Part shown: piece by piece, positions 16,314-24,976 of the stretch
Position numbering within the stretch: the first letter of the stretch is position 1
Layout: every line of letters begins with the position of its first letter
NCBI GenBank assembly: GCA_910586555.1
Contig: CAJUJY010000014.1
Coordinates: 1 to 64,000, forward strand
Reading direction: 5' to 3'
DNA length: 64,000 bases
DNA from: an uncultured Lachnospiraceae bacterium
GTDB lineage: Bacteria > Bacillota > Clostridia > Lachnospirales > Lachnospiraceae
The notes under the pieces: model-generated
Databases searched by the model: none
What the model was told of the DNA's origin: nothing
Seen by the model: the letters and a program-made list of their open reading frames with translations, nothing else
Made by a program: the position numbers and the translations under genes

Positions 16314-18300
16314 ATTTATTAAAATGCTTCTGTCACTTTCATTATCTGGCACATTGTTTTTACTGGTAATATTGTTTTTAAAGCAGTTTTATAAAAAAGC
16401 ATTTAGCAGGTGCTGGCAGTATTATATTTTATTACTGGCAGCATTAAGGTTTATAATTCCTGTTACTTTTAATAATGCAAATATTACAAATTATTTATAC
16501 AATGTGGCTTTAAATATACTAAAACAGGATATTGTAACAGATAGTAATATAAATAATATGGAGGCTACAGAAGACACAGGTGGTATAAAAGACACAGGAT
16601 ATAAAAAAATACAAAAAGAAGAACCAGGGTTAATTAAAAATAAAGATAAAACAGAAGAAAAAGATAAAATAAATAATATTAACAGTACAGGTACAGTACA
16701 GGAAATTAAAAATAATTCCCAGAAACCCCCGGTTACAAAATACATATTAAAAGGAGCAGTTTTTATATATAAAAACCTGTTTTATATATGGCTGGTATTT
16801 GCAATTATATTTTTAACAAGGGCTGTAACTGCCTATAAAGGTTTTTTAGTTTATATAAAAGCAGCAGCACAGGAAGTACAGGATATTAATATATTAAACC
16901 TGTTATCGGAATGTGAAGAAAAGCTTGGGGTTAAAAGAAAAATAGAACTTTATTATAATCCTTATATTTCTACTCCCATACTGGCAGGCTTTTTACATCC
17001 ATGCATTATTATTCCGCCAAAAAACCTGCAAAAAGAAAGGCTTTTTTATGTGTTTTTACATGAACTTGTACATTATAAACACAAGGATATATTTTATAAG
17101 TGGCTTATACAGGCAGTTTTATGCATACACTGGTTTAACCCGTTTGTACGCATGCTTGCAAAAGAAATAAACCTGGCATGTGAATTGTCATGTGATGAAA
17201 CAGTTATAAATCTGCTTGCTGGTGAAGAAAGAAAGGAATATGGCAATACACTGCTTTCATTTGTAAATGTAAAAGATGCTTATAAAAAACCTTTAGGTAC
17301 AATTACATTGACAGAAGGGGCTGTACAGTTAAAAGAAAGGCTAGGTGCTATTATGGAATTTAAAAAGAAATCTTTTATAGTTAAAATTGCAACAGTAATT
17401 GTTACTGCTATTATATGTTTTAGTTTTTCTGTGTCAGGTGTTTATGCTTATCCGGGAAAGCAAGATACAGGAAACAATAGTCTGAAACAGGATATAGGAA
17501 ATAACAGTCCAGAACAGGAAAATATAAAGAATGTAAAAGACACTAAAGATAGTGATAAAATAAAAGGTACCAGTTTAAAAGGCAGTAAGAATTATGTTAA
17601 TTACTATGTACAAGATGGTTATTATTATGATTCCTATATTTTTGAAATAGGCTGGAATATAAGCAGTAAAGCAGCAAAATCATATAAAAACAGAACAGAT
17701 ATAACTTTAACGGATAATTCTATAGTAGAATTATACTTTGATGAGGATGTTAAAGAATATTCCAAAGACAGGAAGTTTGCCAGTGCAATAAAAGGATTTG
17801 CAAGCACATCAGGAAATAATATATCTCTTACAATGAAAAAGGTATTAGTTATGAGGATTGTCCCTGTTAAAAAAAGTGATATACAAGCCTGTGCAAAAAA
17901 GTATTATAAAAATGAAGATAATATTGCTTTTGGTGCATTGTTCCCATATTTAGATAAAAAGGAACAGGAAAAATACCTGGACAAAATGTATAAATCAGGA
18001 AATGTAGCATTATTTGCAAAAGCAATACAACATGCAGATAAAAAGATAATTTTAATGTATATAGATAAGGCACTGGAAGATGATGAAACAGGATTTTTAA
18101 CTATTACATTAGACTATGCAACAAAAAAAGATTTAAACCGTTATGCAATGGAAAGCTACAAATCTGGTGATACTGGGCTTTTCTCTGTAATTATATGGCA
18201 TATGGAACAGAAGGAAATAAAGAGGTGGCTTTCCAGGGCAAAAAAAGATAAGAAGACGGATTTTGTTACAGTGTGCCGTTATGCAGTATCACCAGACTAA
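16306..18300 (+). CDS. BlaR1-like M56 membrane metallopeptidase with atypical C-terminal domain
   Basis: A 664-residue antirepressor-type protein. The N-terminal half has several membrane helices (about 4-24, 32-50, 150-172, 355-372). The zinc site HELVH lies in FLHELVHYKHKD (about residues 252-256). Between helices there is a Lys/Asn/Thr-rich loop (about 80-145). After the last helix the protein does not continue into a penicillin-binding sensor domain: no STxK-type motif is visible. Instead the last 130 residues form helical repeats (YKSGNVALFAKAIQHADKKI then YKSGDTGLFSVIIWHMEQKE). The signal sensed is thus unlikely to be a beta-lactam. It overlaps the BlaI-type gene upstream. Confidence 0.85.
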   Translation: MNEFIKMLLSLSLSGTLFLLVILFLKQFYKKAFSRCWQYYILLLAALRFIIPVTFNNANITNYLYNVALNILKQDIVTDSNINNMEATEDTGGIKDTGYKKIQKEEPGLIKNKDKTEEKDKINNINSTGTVQEIKNNSQKPPVTKYILKGAVFIYKNLFYIWLVFAIIFLTRAVTAYKGFLVYIKAAAQEVQDINILNLLSECEEKLGVKRKIELYYNPYISTPILAGFLHPCIIIPPKNLQKERLFYVFLHELVHYKHKDIFYKWLIQAVLCIHWFNPFVRMLAKEINLACELSCDETVINLLAGEERKEYGNTLLSFVNVKDAYKKPLGTITLTEGAVQLKERLGAIMEFKKKSFIVKIATVIVTAIICFSFSVSGVYAYPGKQDTGNNSLKQDIGNNSPEQENIKNVKDTKDSDKIKGTSLKGSKNYVNYYVQDGYYYDSYIFEIGWNISSKAAKSYKNRTDITLTDNSIVELYFDEDVKEYSKDRKFASAIKGFASTSGNNISLTMKKVLVMRIVPVKKSDIQACAKKYYKNEDNIAFGALFPYLDKKEQEKYLDKMYKSGNVALFAKAIQHADKKIILMYIDKALEDDETGFLTITLDYATKKDLNRYAMESYKSGDTGLFSVIIWHMEQKEIKRWLSRAKKDKKTDFVTVCRYAVSPD

Positions 18301-18316
18301 ATATAAATAAAAGGGG

Positions 18317-18907
18317 TTACTGGTTAATGTTTCTAATTATGCGGCATGGATTGCCAGCAGCAAGTGAATTAGCAGGTATATCTTTATTAACAACACTTCC
18401 AGCGCCTATAACAGAACCATCACCTATTGTTACACCAGGAAGTATAATTACACCTCCGCCAATCCAGCAGCCACTGCCTATTGTTATTGGAAGCGCATAG
18501 GTACGGCAGAAGTATTCACTGCTTCCAGGTGTAAAACCAGGCGTAAGCCTTTCAGATAATTCTACAGGGTGGGCAGAAGTATAGAGCTGTACATTTGATG
18601 CAACCAGCACATTATCCCCTATTGTGATTTTGTTGCAGTCTACAAATGTACAGTTCATATTTATTGATACATTATTGCCTATATAAATATTACGCCCATA
18701 ATCACATATAAACGGCAGTCCCACAGATACATTTTCACCTGTTTTGCCAAGCAGTTGTTTTAAAATTTCTGTTTTTTGTTCTTTCTGGTTATATTCCAAT
18801 GCATTATATTGCTTTAATAATTTTCTGGCATTATTTTTAAAATCCAGGAAAATCTGGTCATGGCAGTTATAATATTCACCAGCAATGCATTTTTCAAGTT
18901 CTGTCAT
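18317..18907 (-). CDS. Maltose/galactoside O-acetyltransferase family protein
   Basis: A 196-residue left-handed beta-helix acetyltransferase that would transfer acetyl from acetyl-CoA to a sugar hydroxyl. The N-terminal Mac domain (CIAGEYYNCHDQIFLDFKNNARKLLKQYN) and hexapeptide repeats (FICDYGRNIYIGNNVSINMNCTF) are characteristic, as are the catalytic His in YTSAHPVEL and the SGCWIGGGVIILPGVTIGDG repeat. GGGAGGAAC precedes its ATG. It is convergent with the BlaR1-like gene, only 16 bp apart, and divergent from the flagellin gene. The physiological acceptor is not known. Confidence 0.9.
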   Translation of the reverse strand: MTELEKCIAGEYYNCHDQIFLDFKNNARKLLKQYNALEYNQKEQKTEILKQLLGKTGENVSVGLPFICDYGRNIYIGNNVSINMNCTFVDCNKITIGDNVLVASNVQLYTSAHPVELSERLTPGFTPGSSEYFCRTYALPITIGSGCWIGGGVIILPGVTIGDGSVIGAGSVVNKDIPANSLAAGNPCRIIRNINQ

Positions 18908-19278
18908 ATTTGTTCCTCCCAGTTTATTTATTATTGTTGTATTTGTATTATCGGCAGATATTTTTTACTATATTATACAAATATAAGCAATTTGCAGAAT
19001 AACCTGGCAATTATACAGGCTGGATAATTGTACATATATATTTTCTTATAAATTATATCTGGAATAATAGATTAAATTTTTAATTTCTATATACTATATT
19101 ACTTTATTTTAAATTTATTGTAATATTATATATACACTTAAATTTAAACTGGTTTATAAATACAGGTTTAGTTTTTAGCATAAATTATATTTAAGATATG
19201 GAATAAAATGTAAAGTATTTTGATAAAACTGACGAAATACAATATATTGGTATCTAAAGAGCAAGGAGGGAGATTAAC
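18908..19278. other. Divergent intergenic region before the flagellin gene
   Basis: 371 bp, extremely AT-rich, between divergent genes. The only element I can support is a sigma-D-like promoter at 19211-19238. Confidence 0.5.
19211..19238 (+). promoter_or_regulatory. Sigma-D (FliA-type) promoter of the flagellin gene
   Basis: TAAA (19211-19214), 16 bp, then GACGAAAT (19231-19238) resembles the flagellar consensus TAAA-N15-GCCGATAA. It lies about 40 bp before the start codon, as expected for flagellin genes. No sigA-type promoter competes at this place. Confidence 0.5.
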
Positions 19279-21312
19279 ATGGTAATTATGCACAATATGG
19301 CAGCGGAATACACTGGACGCCAGTTAGATATAATTGGAAAGAATAAGGCTTTAAGGTCAGAGCATCTTTCAAGTGGATACAGGATTAACCGTGCAGCGGA
19401 TGATGCTGCTTCGCTTTCCATTTCAGAAAAGATGAGAGGACAGATACGTGGGCTGTTACGTGGTTCTACAAATGTCCAGGATGGATGCAGCCTTATAGAT
19501 ACAGCAGACGGGGCTATGAGTGAGCAGGCAGGCATTTTACAGAGAATACGTGAACTTACCATACAGGCTTATAATGATACATATACACAGAGTGACCGCT
19601 TGCAGATACAAAAAGAGGTTGATGCACATCTTAAGGAACTTGACCGTATTGCAAAAGAAACAGAATTTAATACACAAAAAATTCTCCAGGGAAATAAAAA
19701 AACTGTAACCATAACAACAGAAGTAATAGAACCAGCAGAAGAGTACCATTACGAATATGAAACTATCCAGACTAAAAAAGTAATACCTGAATGGTTTAAA
19801 AAAGATTGTGATATGAACCTTAAGAAAAATAACCAGAGGGTTGGCAGCAGCGTAAAACAGGATATAAGAGATTATGTAATTATTAATGAGAATAAAGTTG
19901 ACCCTTCAAAGCCAGAAGTGTTTTATGGCCCAAAAGATAAAATTCCTGATGGGTTTAAAGGTGAATATGGGGGTGAATGGACAGAAAAAATAGAAGATAA
20001 TTACAGTGCAGTAATTAGTTTTAATAGTATTGCAGAATGTGGGAAAAAAGAAGATTTGCTAAATAAACTAATTGACATGTCAGGTGTTGCTATAGCATAT
20101 GAGTGTGCTACATGTTATGACAGGGCACAGGGGTTTTACTTTGACTCAGATGATGTAAGTGTATCTTCTATATATACGCTGGAAGACCTTGATGGGAAAA
20201 GGCAGGGTATACAATATTCATATCCGCATATTTCAAGTGATATACAAAGAATTAATTTACAGTCATATATTAATATGGCAGGGGAACTTTTAGATGAGGA
20301 AGCATATAAAGAAAGTGCTGGTGCAAGTACAGGCAAATCATATGCAGATTACCTGAAAGAAGAAGCTGGAAAAATTGCAGCAGGCATAGTGAAAGAAATT
20401 ACAGAAAAAAGCCCGTCATATCATTTTATACGTGTTACAGACGACAAAGATAATCCATATAATGTTGTTTTTTATGATTTCCGTGATGATGGTACTACAA
20501 AAACTGAACTTGCTGGAGATGCTATTGGAAATGCATATATAAATATGAGTATACAGAAACAGGTAAAAAGTGAACCCCAGGTTATAGAGCATGTTAATGA
20601 GGAATACAGCGGGCTTTATATACAGGCAGGTGCAAATACAGACCAGGGAATAATAATTGATCTTCCTGATACTACATTAGCAGGGCTCGGGCTTGAGGGA
20701 TATACAGTATTCAGGGAGGGATATTGTTCGGCTGGAAAGAATGAAATGTATGACCAGGAAATAATAGATGGTGCAGAATACTTAGGTGGCAACAAATGGT
20801 ATAATCCAAATGTTGGTGGCCATATGGTAGAAAGCAAAGAAACTATAAGCGGGACAAGGGTAATTATGGAATATGAAACAGTTCTTGTACACCCTGGAGG
20901 AACAAATGCTGATGGTGAAAGGGTAAACCCAAAGTATTCATCACAGGTAAAAAGCCAGAAGACAGAATCATATTCCTATACAGTAACTACAACAAGAATG
21001 GAAGGAGGCCACCAGGCAACTTTTACAGTATATGAGCCAGATACCCTTTTGCGTGTTGACAGGGCCATTGAAAGGCTTTCAGAAAGACGTGCAGACCTGG
21101 GTGCAATGAGAAACCGCCTGGAACATGCATATTTAAATGATACAAACGGCGCAGAGAATTTACAGGCTGCTGAATCAAAAATGCGTGATGCTAATTATGC
21201 AGATGAAATAGTGGCATACTCAATGAGTAATATTCTGGAACAAGTGTCACAGTCAGTACTTGCACAGACTAACAGGTCAAGAGATGGCATTATGGCTTTG
21301 CTTAATGCGTGA
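19279..21312 (+). CDS. Flagellin with very large variable domain
   Basis: A 677-residue flagellar filament protein. Residues 1-135 carry the conserved D0/D1 region (SEHLSSGYRINRAADDAAS, RIRELTIQAYNDT, QKEVDAHLKELDRIA). Residues about 590-677 carry the C-terminal D1/D0 region (ERRADLGAMRNRLEHA, AESKMRDANYADEIVAYS, SVLAQTNRSRDGIMALLNA). Between them is a surface-exposed insert of roughly 450 residues, compared with an average flagellin of 270-500 residues in total. The insert is charged, without obvious repeats, and has a few cysteines. AAGGAGGG lies before ATG 19279. A sigma-D-like promoter supports co-regulation with flagellar genes, none of which is in this window. Confidence 0.93.
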   Translation: MVIMHNMAAEYTGRQLDIIGKNKALRSEHLSSGYRINRAADDAASLSISEKMRGQIRGLLRGSTNVQDGCSLIDTADGAMSEQAGILQRIRELTIQAYNDTYTQSDRLQIQKEVDAHLKELDRIAKETEFNTQKILQGNKKTVTITTEVIEPAEEYHYEYETIQTKKVIPEWFKKDCDMNLKKNNQRVGSSVKQDIRDYVIINENKVDPSKPEVFYGPKDKIPDGFKGEYGGEWTEKIEDNYSAVISFNSIAECGKKEDLLNKLIDMSGVAIAYECATCYDRAQGFYFDSDDVSVSSIYTLEDLDGKRQGIQYSYPHISSDIQRINLQSYINMAGELLDEEAYKESAGASTGKSYADYLKEEAGKIAAGIVKEITEKSPSYHFIRVTDDKDNPYNVVFYDFRDDGTTKTELAGDAIGNAYINMSIQKQVKSEPQVIEHVNEEYSGLYIQAGANTDQGIIIDLPDTTLAGLGLEGYTVFREGYCSAGKNEMYDQEIIDGAEYLGGNKWYNPNVGGHMVESKETISGTRVIMEYETVLVHPGGTNADGERVNPKYSSQVKSQKTESYSYTVTTTRMEGGHQATFTVYEPDTLLRVDRAIERLSERRADLGAMRNRLEHAYLNDTNGAENLQAAESKMRDANYADEIVAYSMSNILEQVSQSVLAQTNRSRDGIMALLNA

Positions 21313-21351
21313 TTTCCTATAACAGAATTGTTTTTGTTTCTTCTAAATAAT

Positions 21352-21444
21352 TTAACCTCATTAAGTAAGCCCTTTAAAATACACGCTTCTTAAGCGGTGG
21401 GTTGACTTACTTAGTCTGGCAGGGGTTAAAGCTCCTGCCAGACT
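21352..21444. repeat. AACCTCATTAAG palindromic repeat, truncated copy
   Basis: Begins TTAACCTCATTAAGTAAG (21352) with GCTTCTTAAGCGGTGGG and CTTACTTAG inside. It ends in a perfect 11-bp hairpin AGTCTGGCAGG/CCTGCCAGACT (21413-21423 and 21434-21444). The expected closing arm ATGAGGTT is missing and the repeat runs directly into the interior of a Uma2 gene. The copy therefore marks the break point of that pseudogene. Confidence 0.65.
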
Positions 21445-21680
21445 GCCGCAAATATGACCGCAATGAAAAAATGGATATATACCAGAAAGTGGGAGTTTCT
21501 GAATACTGGATAACTGACTGGAGGAAAAAGCAGGTAGAAATATATCTGAATGATGGACGTGAAGACGGAACAACATATTTTTATTTATATAAAACTGTTA
21601 CAGAAGTAAATAAACAGAATTTACAGCTTGTAATGTTTCCGGACCTGAAGACAGATTTTGATGAATTATTTAATATATAA
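21445..21680 (+). pseudogene. Uma2 (DUF820) family nuclease-like protein, C-terminal fragment
   Basis: The frame from about 21447 encodes CRKYDRNEKMDIYQKVGVSEYW, matching the core of Uma2 family proteins, a PD-(D/E)xK-related restriction-endonuclease fold common in many copies. The following EYWITDWRKKQVEIYL is the family's last conserved strand pair. The N-terminal half, including the usual EP..V..PD..F segment, is absent and replaced by a palindromic repeat. An open frame runs back to about 21402 but is repeat sequence, so this is a decayed remnant. Confidence 0.7.
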
Positions 21681-21843
21681 GTGCAGGTTATTGGCAGGCA
21701 GCCCATGCTTTCTTGCAAGCAATCAATGATTACTTGAAGTCATTGATTGCATGAAATCATTAATTGCATGAAATGCAGATTACGGGCAGCCGTCCTGTAC
21801 GGCTTACAGTATACAGGCAGGATATATTCTAAGGGGGATAAAA

Positions 21844-22566
21844 ATGGCAAGGCAGAATTATATGACAATCTCTGTGGCAGATACCATACAGGATATGTTT
21901 AATGAATTTGTAACAAAGAAGGGGATAACAAAAACATCAGCATTAAATGATGTGCTTGAGATGTACATGATTGCCAAAGATGAAAATTTATATCTGGAAT
22001 TAAAAAAGAAATATCTTGGTGTTGAAGTTGTGAAAAATATGGTTGAAGACAGGGACAGTACAGTATTTGATATTAAGCAGGAATTTATATTTATGAAACT
22101 TGGAGTATCAGAGAAAGCAAATGGAGATCTTCTTGATGGTGAGGAAACTATGGAATTATATATTGCTGATGAGGAAAAACGCGGTTATACATGGTTTTCA
22201 ACACAGTCACTCTTTTATGGGATGAGCCAGAAAAGAATTGATTATTATAATAAAAAGATAGAATCAGGTAAAAATGTAAAAATGCTTTTTGCTGTTAATA
22301 ATGAAAACTTTGATAATGATATAGCCTTTTCTGCTAATGTGCTTAAAGTGTTTTCGTCTAAAGTCCCTGTAAGCTGTCCAGAAGATAATGCATATCCGGC
22401 ACAGTTTGATAATGAAAAGGCAAGGATATGGATTAAACTTGCAAATATAACTAATGAAATAGATATAAATGCAAGCATGCTCCAGATTACAAGTACAGGA
22501 CGGGATTTAAAACAAACAATTTCAAATGCACAATACCATTTTGGTTATGTATCATTTAAAGAATAA
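21844..22566 (+). CDS. Unknown protein with N-terminal ribbon-helix-helix-like segment
   Basis: I do not recognise this 240-residue protein as a named family. The first 50 residues (YMTISVADTIQDMFNEFVTKKGITKTSALNDVLEMYM) look like a ribbon-helix-helix DNA-binding or antitoxin-type segment. The rest is mixed, with a globular C-terminal domain (YTWFSTQSLFYGMSQKRIDYYNKKIESGK and ARIWIKLANITNEIDINASMLQ). AAGGGGG precedes ATG 21844. It stands alone between the Uma2 remnant and the spoIIIA operon, preceded by short ATTGCATGAAATCATT direct repeats. No toxin-like partner lies beside it. The RHH assignment is tentative. Confidence 0.6.
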   Translation: MARQNYMTISVADTIQDMFNEFVTKKGITKTSALNDVLEMYMIAKDENLYLELKKKYLGVEVVKNMVEDRDSTVFDIKQEFIFMKLGVSEKANGDLLDGEETMELYIADEEKRGYTWFSTQSLFYGMSQKRIDYYNKKIESGKNVKMLFAVNNENFDNDIAFSANVLKVFSSKVPVSCPEDNAYPAQFDNEKARIWIKLANITNEIDINASMLQITSTGRDLKQTISNAQYHFGYVSFKE

Positions 22567-22668
22567 GTGTATAATATTTTCCAGTCCTTTAAAAAAATTT
22601 TATGAATACTATGATTTAAAAGCATATGGCTTTAAGCTATGTGCTTTATTTTTGTGTAAAATATTCCG

Positions 22669-22697
22669 GCATAATTTTATTTTCCTCTCATATACAT
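22669..22697 (+). promoter_or_regulatory. Possible sigma-E promoter of the spoIIIA operon
   Basis: GCATAAT (22669-22675) and CATATACAT (22689-22697), 13 bp apart, resemble the sporulation sigma-E pattern KMATATT-N13/14-CATACAMT, with mismatches. In Bacillus subtilis the spoIIIA operon is transcribed by sigma-E in the mother cell, which fits. It lies about 50 bp before spoIIIAA. Confidence 0.4.
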
Positions 22698-22746
22698 TGT
22701 GTAAAGGCATATTTATTATTATGTACTTTCAGAGGGGAGGCATGTT

Positions 22747-23745
22747 ATGGACAAGGACAGCACAGGGCAGGTTTTGCAAATCCTGCCTGTTGCAATAAGG
22801 AAAAAGGTTTTTAAGGTTTTTAAGGACTTATCTGGTGTACAGGAAATACGTTTAAGGGTTTTAAGGCCGCTTATAATAGTTTATTCCGGGTGTGAATATT
22901 TTTTAAGTATAAACGAAGGCCTTACGCATAATATAAACAAAGCATATTTTGTTTCTGCCAGTGAACTAAGGGAGGCTGTAGATTATATAAGCAATTATTC
23001 AAGGTATGCATTTGAAGAGGAATTAAAGCAAGGATATCTTACAATACAAGGAGGGCACAGGATAGGTGTGGCAGGAAAAATATTATGGGAGAATGGGAGA
23101 GTTAAAAATATGGGTAACATATCATTTATGAATATAAGGGTAGCACACCAGGTAACAGGCTGTAGTGAAAGGCTTATACCATATATAAGGCATGGCAGCA
23201 GTATTTATAATACACTTGTTATTTCACCACCAGGGTGTGGCAAGACTACCCTTTTAAGGGATATGATACGCATACTTTCAAACGGGGACAGTAAAAACAG
23301 GGGGTTTACGGTTGGTGTTGTAGATGAACGTTCGGAACTTGGCGCATGTTATAAAGGATGCCCGCAAAATGACCTTGGATACCGTTCTGATATTTTAGAC
23401 GGCTGCCCAAAGGCAGAAGGAATGATGATGCTTGTCCGTTCAATGGCACCAGAAATTATTGCTGTTGATGAAATTGGTTCTAATAAAGATGTAAATGCAC
23501 TGGATTATGTAATGAACTGTGGTATACGTGTTATTGCTACAGTCCATGGACTAGATATGGATGAAATAATGAACAAGCCTGTGCTTGGAAGCCTTGTAAA
23601 ACAGCATGCGTTTAAAAGATATATATTGCTTGAGGCTGGCAAGACCGGAAGGATAAGCAAGGTGTTTGATGAAAGGGGTACAGTTATATGTAACAGGGAC
23701 TGCTTTATAGAAAAGGAGAATAGCAGCGGGGTGAAAAGTGCGTGA
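22747..23745 (+). CDS. spoIIIAA: Stage III sporulation protein AA, AAA-type ATPase
   Basis: SpoIIIAA is the mother-cell ATPase of the SpoIIIA-SpoIIQ channel, related to type II/IV secretion ATPases, and is needed to keep the forespore active after engulfment. The Walker A motif SPPGCGKTTLLRDM lies at about residues 159-172, Walker B as EIIAVDEIG, and the ATVHG motif follows. The N-terminal LSGVQEIRLRVLRPL is typical. Length 332 residues versus about 307 in B. subtilis. GGGGAGG precedes ATG 22747. Its stop overlaps the GTG of spoIIIAB by 4 bp, starting an eight-gene operon in standard order. Confidence 0.96.
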   Translation: MDKDSTGQVLQILPVAIRKKVFKVFKDLSGVQEIRLRVLRPLIIVYSGCEYFLSINEGLTHNINKAYFVSASELREAVDYISNYSRYAFEEELKQGYLTIQGGHRIGVAGKILWENGRVKNMGNISFMNIRVAHQVTGCSERLIPYIRHGSSIYNTLVISPPGCGKTTLLRDMIRILSNGDSKNRGFTVGVVDERSELGACYKGCPQNDLGYRSDILDGCPKAEGMMMLVRSMAPEIIAVDEIGSNKDVNALDYVMNCGIRVIATVHGLDMDEIMNKPVLGSLVKQHAFKRYILLEAGKTGRISKVFDERGTVICNRDCFIEKENSSGVKSA

Positions 23746-24257
23746 TAAAGTTTATAGGGGTATTGCTTATAATATCAGGCAGTGTGCTTTCAGGACATTA
23801 TTTTGCAGAAAAAAACCTTATACGCATACATATTCTGGAGGAGATTGAACAGGCACTGCAATTTATGTATGGTGAAATAGAATATGCTGCCCTTGATATT
23901 ACAGGAATATTTGGAAGCCTTTCAGAAAGAAGCAGGTATTGTAAAGATTTCTGGGTTTTTATGCATGACAGGCTTTTGCAAAATGAGGGCGGTGCTTTAT
24001 ATAGTATTTGGGAGGAAGGGTTAGATAACAGTGTATGGGTTAAGTATCTTTTATATGAAGACAGGCTTTTTATGGGGGAAGTCGGAAAGAATACCGGCAA
24101 CCTGGACAGGCAGAGCCAGCTTAATACATTAGATATATTTAAAAAGAGGCTTGGTGGCATGATACTGGCGGCAAGAAGTGAATATAAAGAAAAAGCAAAA
24201 GTATGCCATGTAGCAGGTGCAGTGGCAGGAATTTTTTTAAGCATACTTCTTGTGTAG
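23742..24257 (+). CDS. spoIIIAB: Stage III sporulation protein AB
   Basis: A 171-residue membrane protein with a helix at each end (GVLLIISGSVLSGHYFAEK and VAGAVAGIFLSILLV) and a helical middle, related to the F-domain of GspF-type secretion platform proteins. In the SpoIIIA complex it is the presumed platform next to the SpoIIIAA ATPase. The start is GTG 23742, overlapping the spoIIIAA stop (GTGA). The DKxxGxxDxxxQ-like segment MGEVGKNTGNLDRQSQLNTL is conserved in the family. Confidence 0.94.
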   Translation: MIKFIGVLLIISGSVLSGHYFAEKNLIRIHILEEIEQALQFMYGEIEYAALDITGIFGSLSERSRYCKDFWVFMHDRLLQNEGGALYSIWEEGLDNSVWVKYLLYEDRLFMGEVGKNTGNLDRQSQLNTLDIFKKRLGGMILAARSEYKEKAKVCHVAGAVAGIFLSILLV

Positions 24258-24301
24258 TTTATGGCAGGGATTAGGGGTATTCTTAATTTGGGGGAATTAA
24301 A

Positions 24302-24499
24302 ATGACAATCAATCTTATTTTTAAAATTGCTGCCGTCGGAATACTTGTATCAGTGCTTGGACAGGTTCTTAAACATTCTGGCAGGGATGAACAGGCATTT
24401 CTTGTAAGCCTTGCAGGCCTTATACTTGTACTGTTATGGGTAGTGCCATATATAGAAGATTTATTTGAAACAATACAGAGGCTTTTTGCAATGGGATAA
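24302..24499 (+). CDS. spoIIIAC: Stage III sporulation protein AC
   Basis: A 65-residue, two-helix membrane protein of the SpoIIIA complex (LIFKIAAVGILVSVLGQVLKHSGRDEQAFLVSLAGLILVLLWVVPYI). The short length, the KHSGRDEQA turn and its position between AB and AD identify it. A GGGGG ribosome site precedes ATG 24302. Confidence 0.95.
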   Translation: MTINLIFKIAAVGILVSVLGQVLKHSGRDEQAFLVSLAGLILVLLWVVPYIEDLFETIQRLFAMG

Positions 24500-24523
24500 A
24501 ATATGGCTTAAGGGGGAGGATAT

Positions 24524-24898
24524 ATGCTTAAGGTTGCTGTTATTGGTGTTATTGCAGTTTTTCTTGCAATGGCTGTTAAAAATGACAGGCAGGAGTTTGC
24601 AATACTTGTAGTACTTGCTGCAAGCCTTCTTATTCTTGGACTGGCATTATCAAAAATTGATGATGTGCTTAATGTTATACATATAGCAGAAGATTACCTT
24701 GGTGATAACTCATTATATATAAATATACTGCTTAAAATGGTTGGAATTACATATGTTGCAGAATTTTCTTCTAATTTGTGCCGGGATGCCGGTTTTGGCG
24801 CAGTTGGCAGCCAGATTGAATTTTTTGGCAAGGTTATGATAATTGCTGTAAGCATGCCTGTTATTAAATCACTTATACAGACTATTTCCGCCTTTTAG
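24524..24898 (+). CDS. spoIIIAD: Stage III sporulation protein AD
   Basis: A 124-residue polytopic membrane protein paralogous to SpoIIIAC in its first part (VIAVFLAMAVKNDRQEFAILVVLAASLLILGLAL). The C-terminal part has KMVGITYVAEFSSNLCRDAG and SQIEFFGKVMIIAVSMPVIKSL, both conserved in SpoIIIAD. It sits 24 bp after spoIIIAC with its own GGGGGAGG site. Part of the mother-cell channel complex. Confidence 0.95.
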   Translation: MLKVAVIGVIAVFLAMAVKNDRQEFAILVVLAASLLILGLALSKIDDVLNVIHIAEDYLGDNSLYINILLKMVGITYVAEFSSNLCRDAGFGAVGSQIEFFGKVMIIAVSMPVIKSLIQTISAF

Positions 24899-24976
24899 CC
24901 TTATATTGCAGGCAGTTGTGTAAGCACAGTTTTATAAACAGGCGGCAGGTATCTGCCTGCTGGAACGGGGGTAGTT

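Noticed and set aside
18273..18500. 75-codon frame overlapping the acetyltransferase gene on the plus strand
   Set aside because: Pro/Thr/Ile-rich shadow of the hexapeptide repeats on the minus strand.
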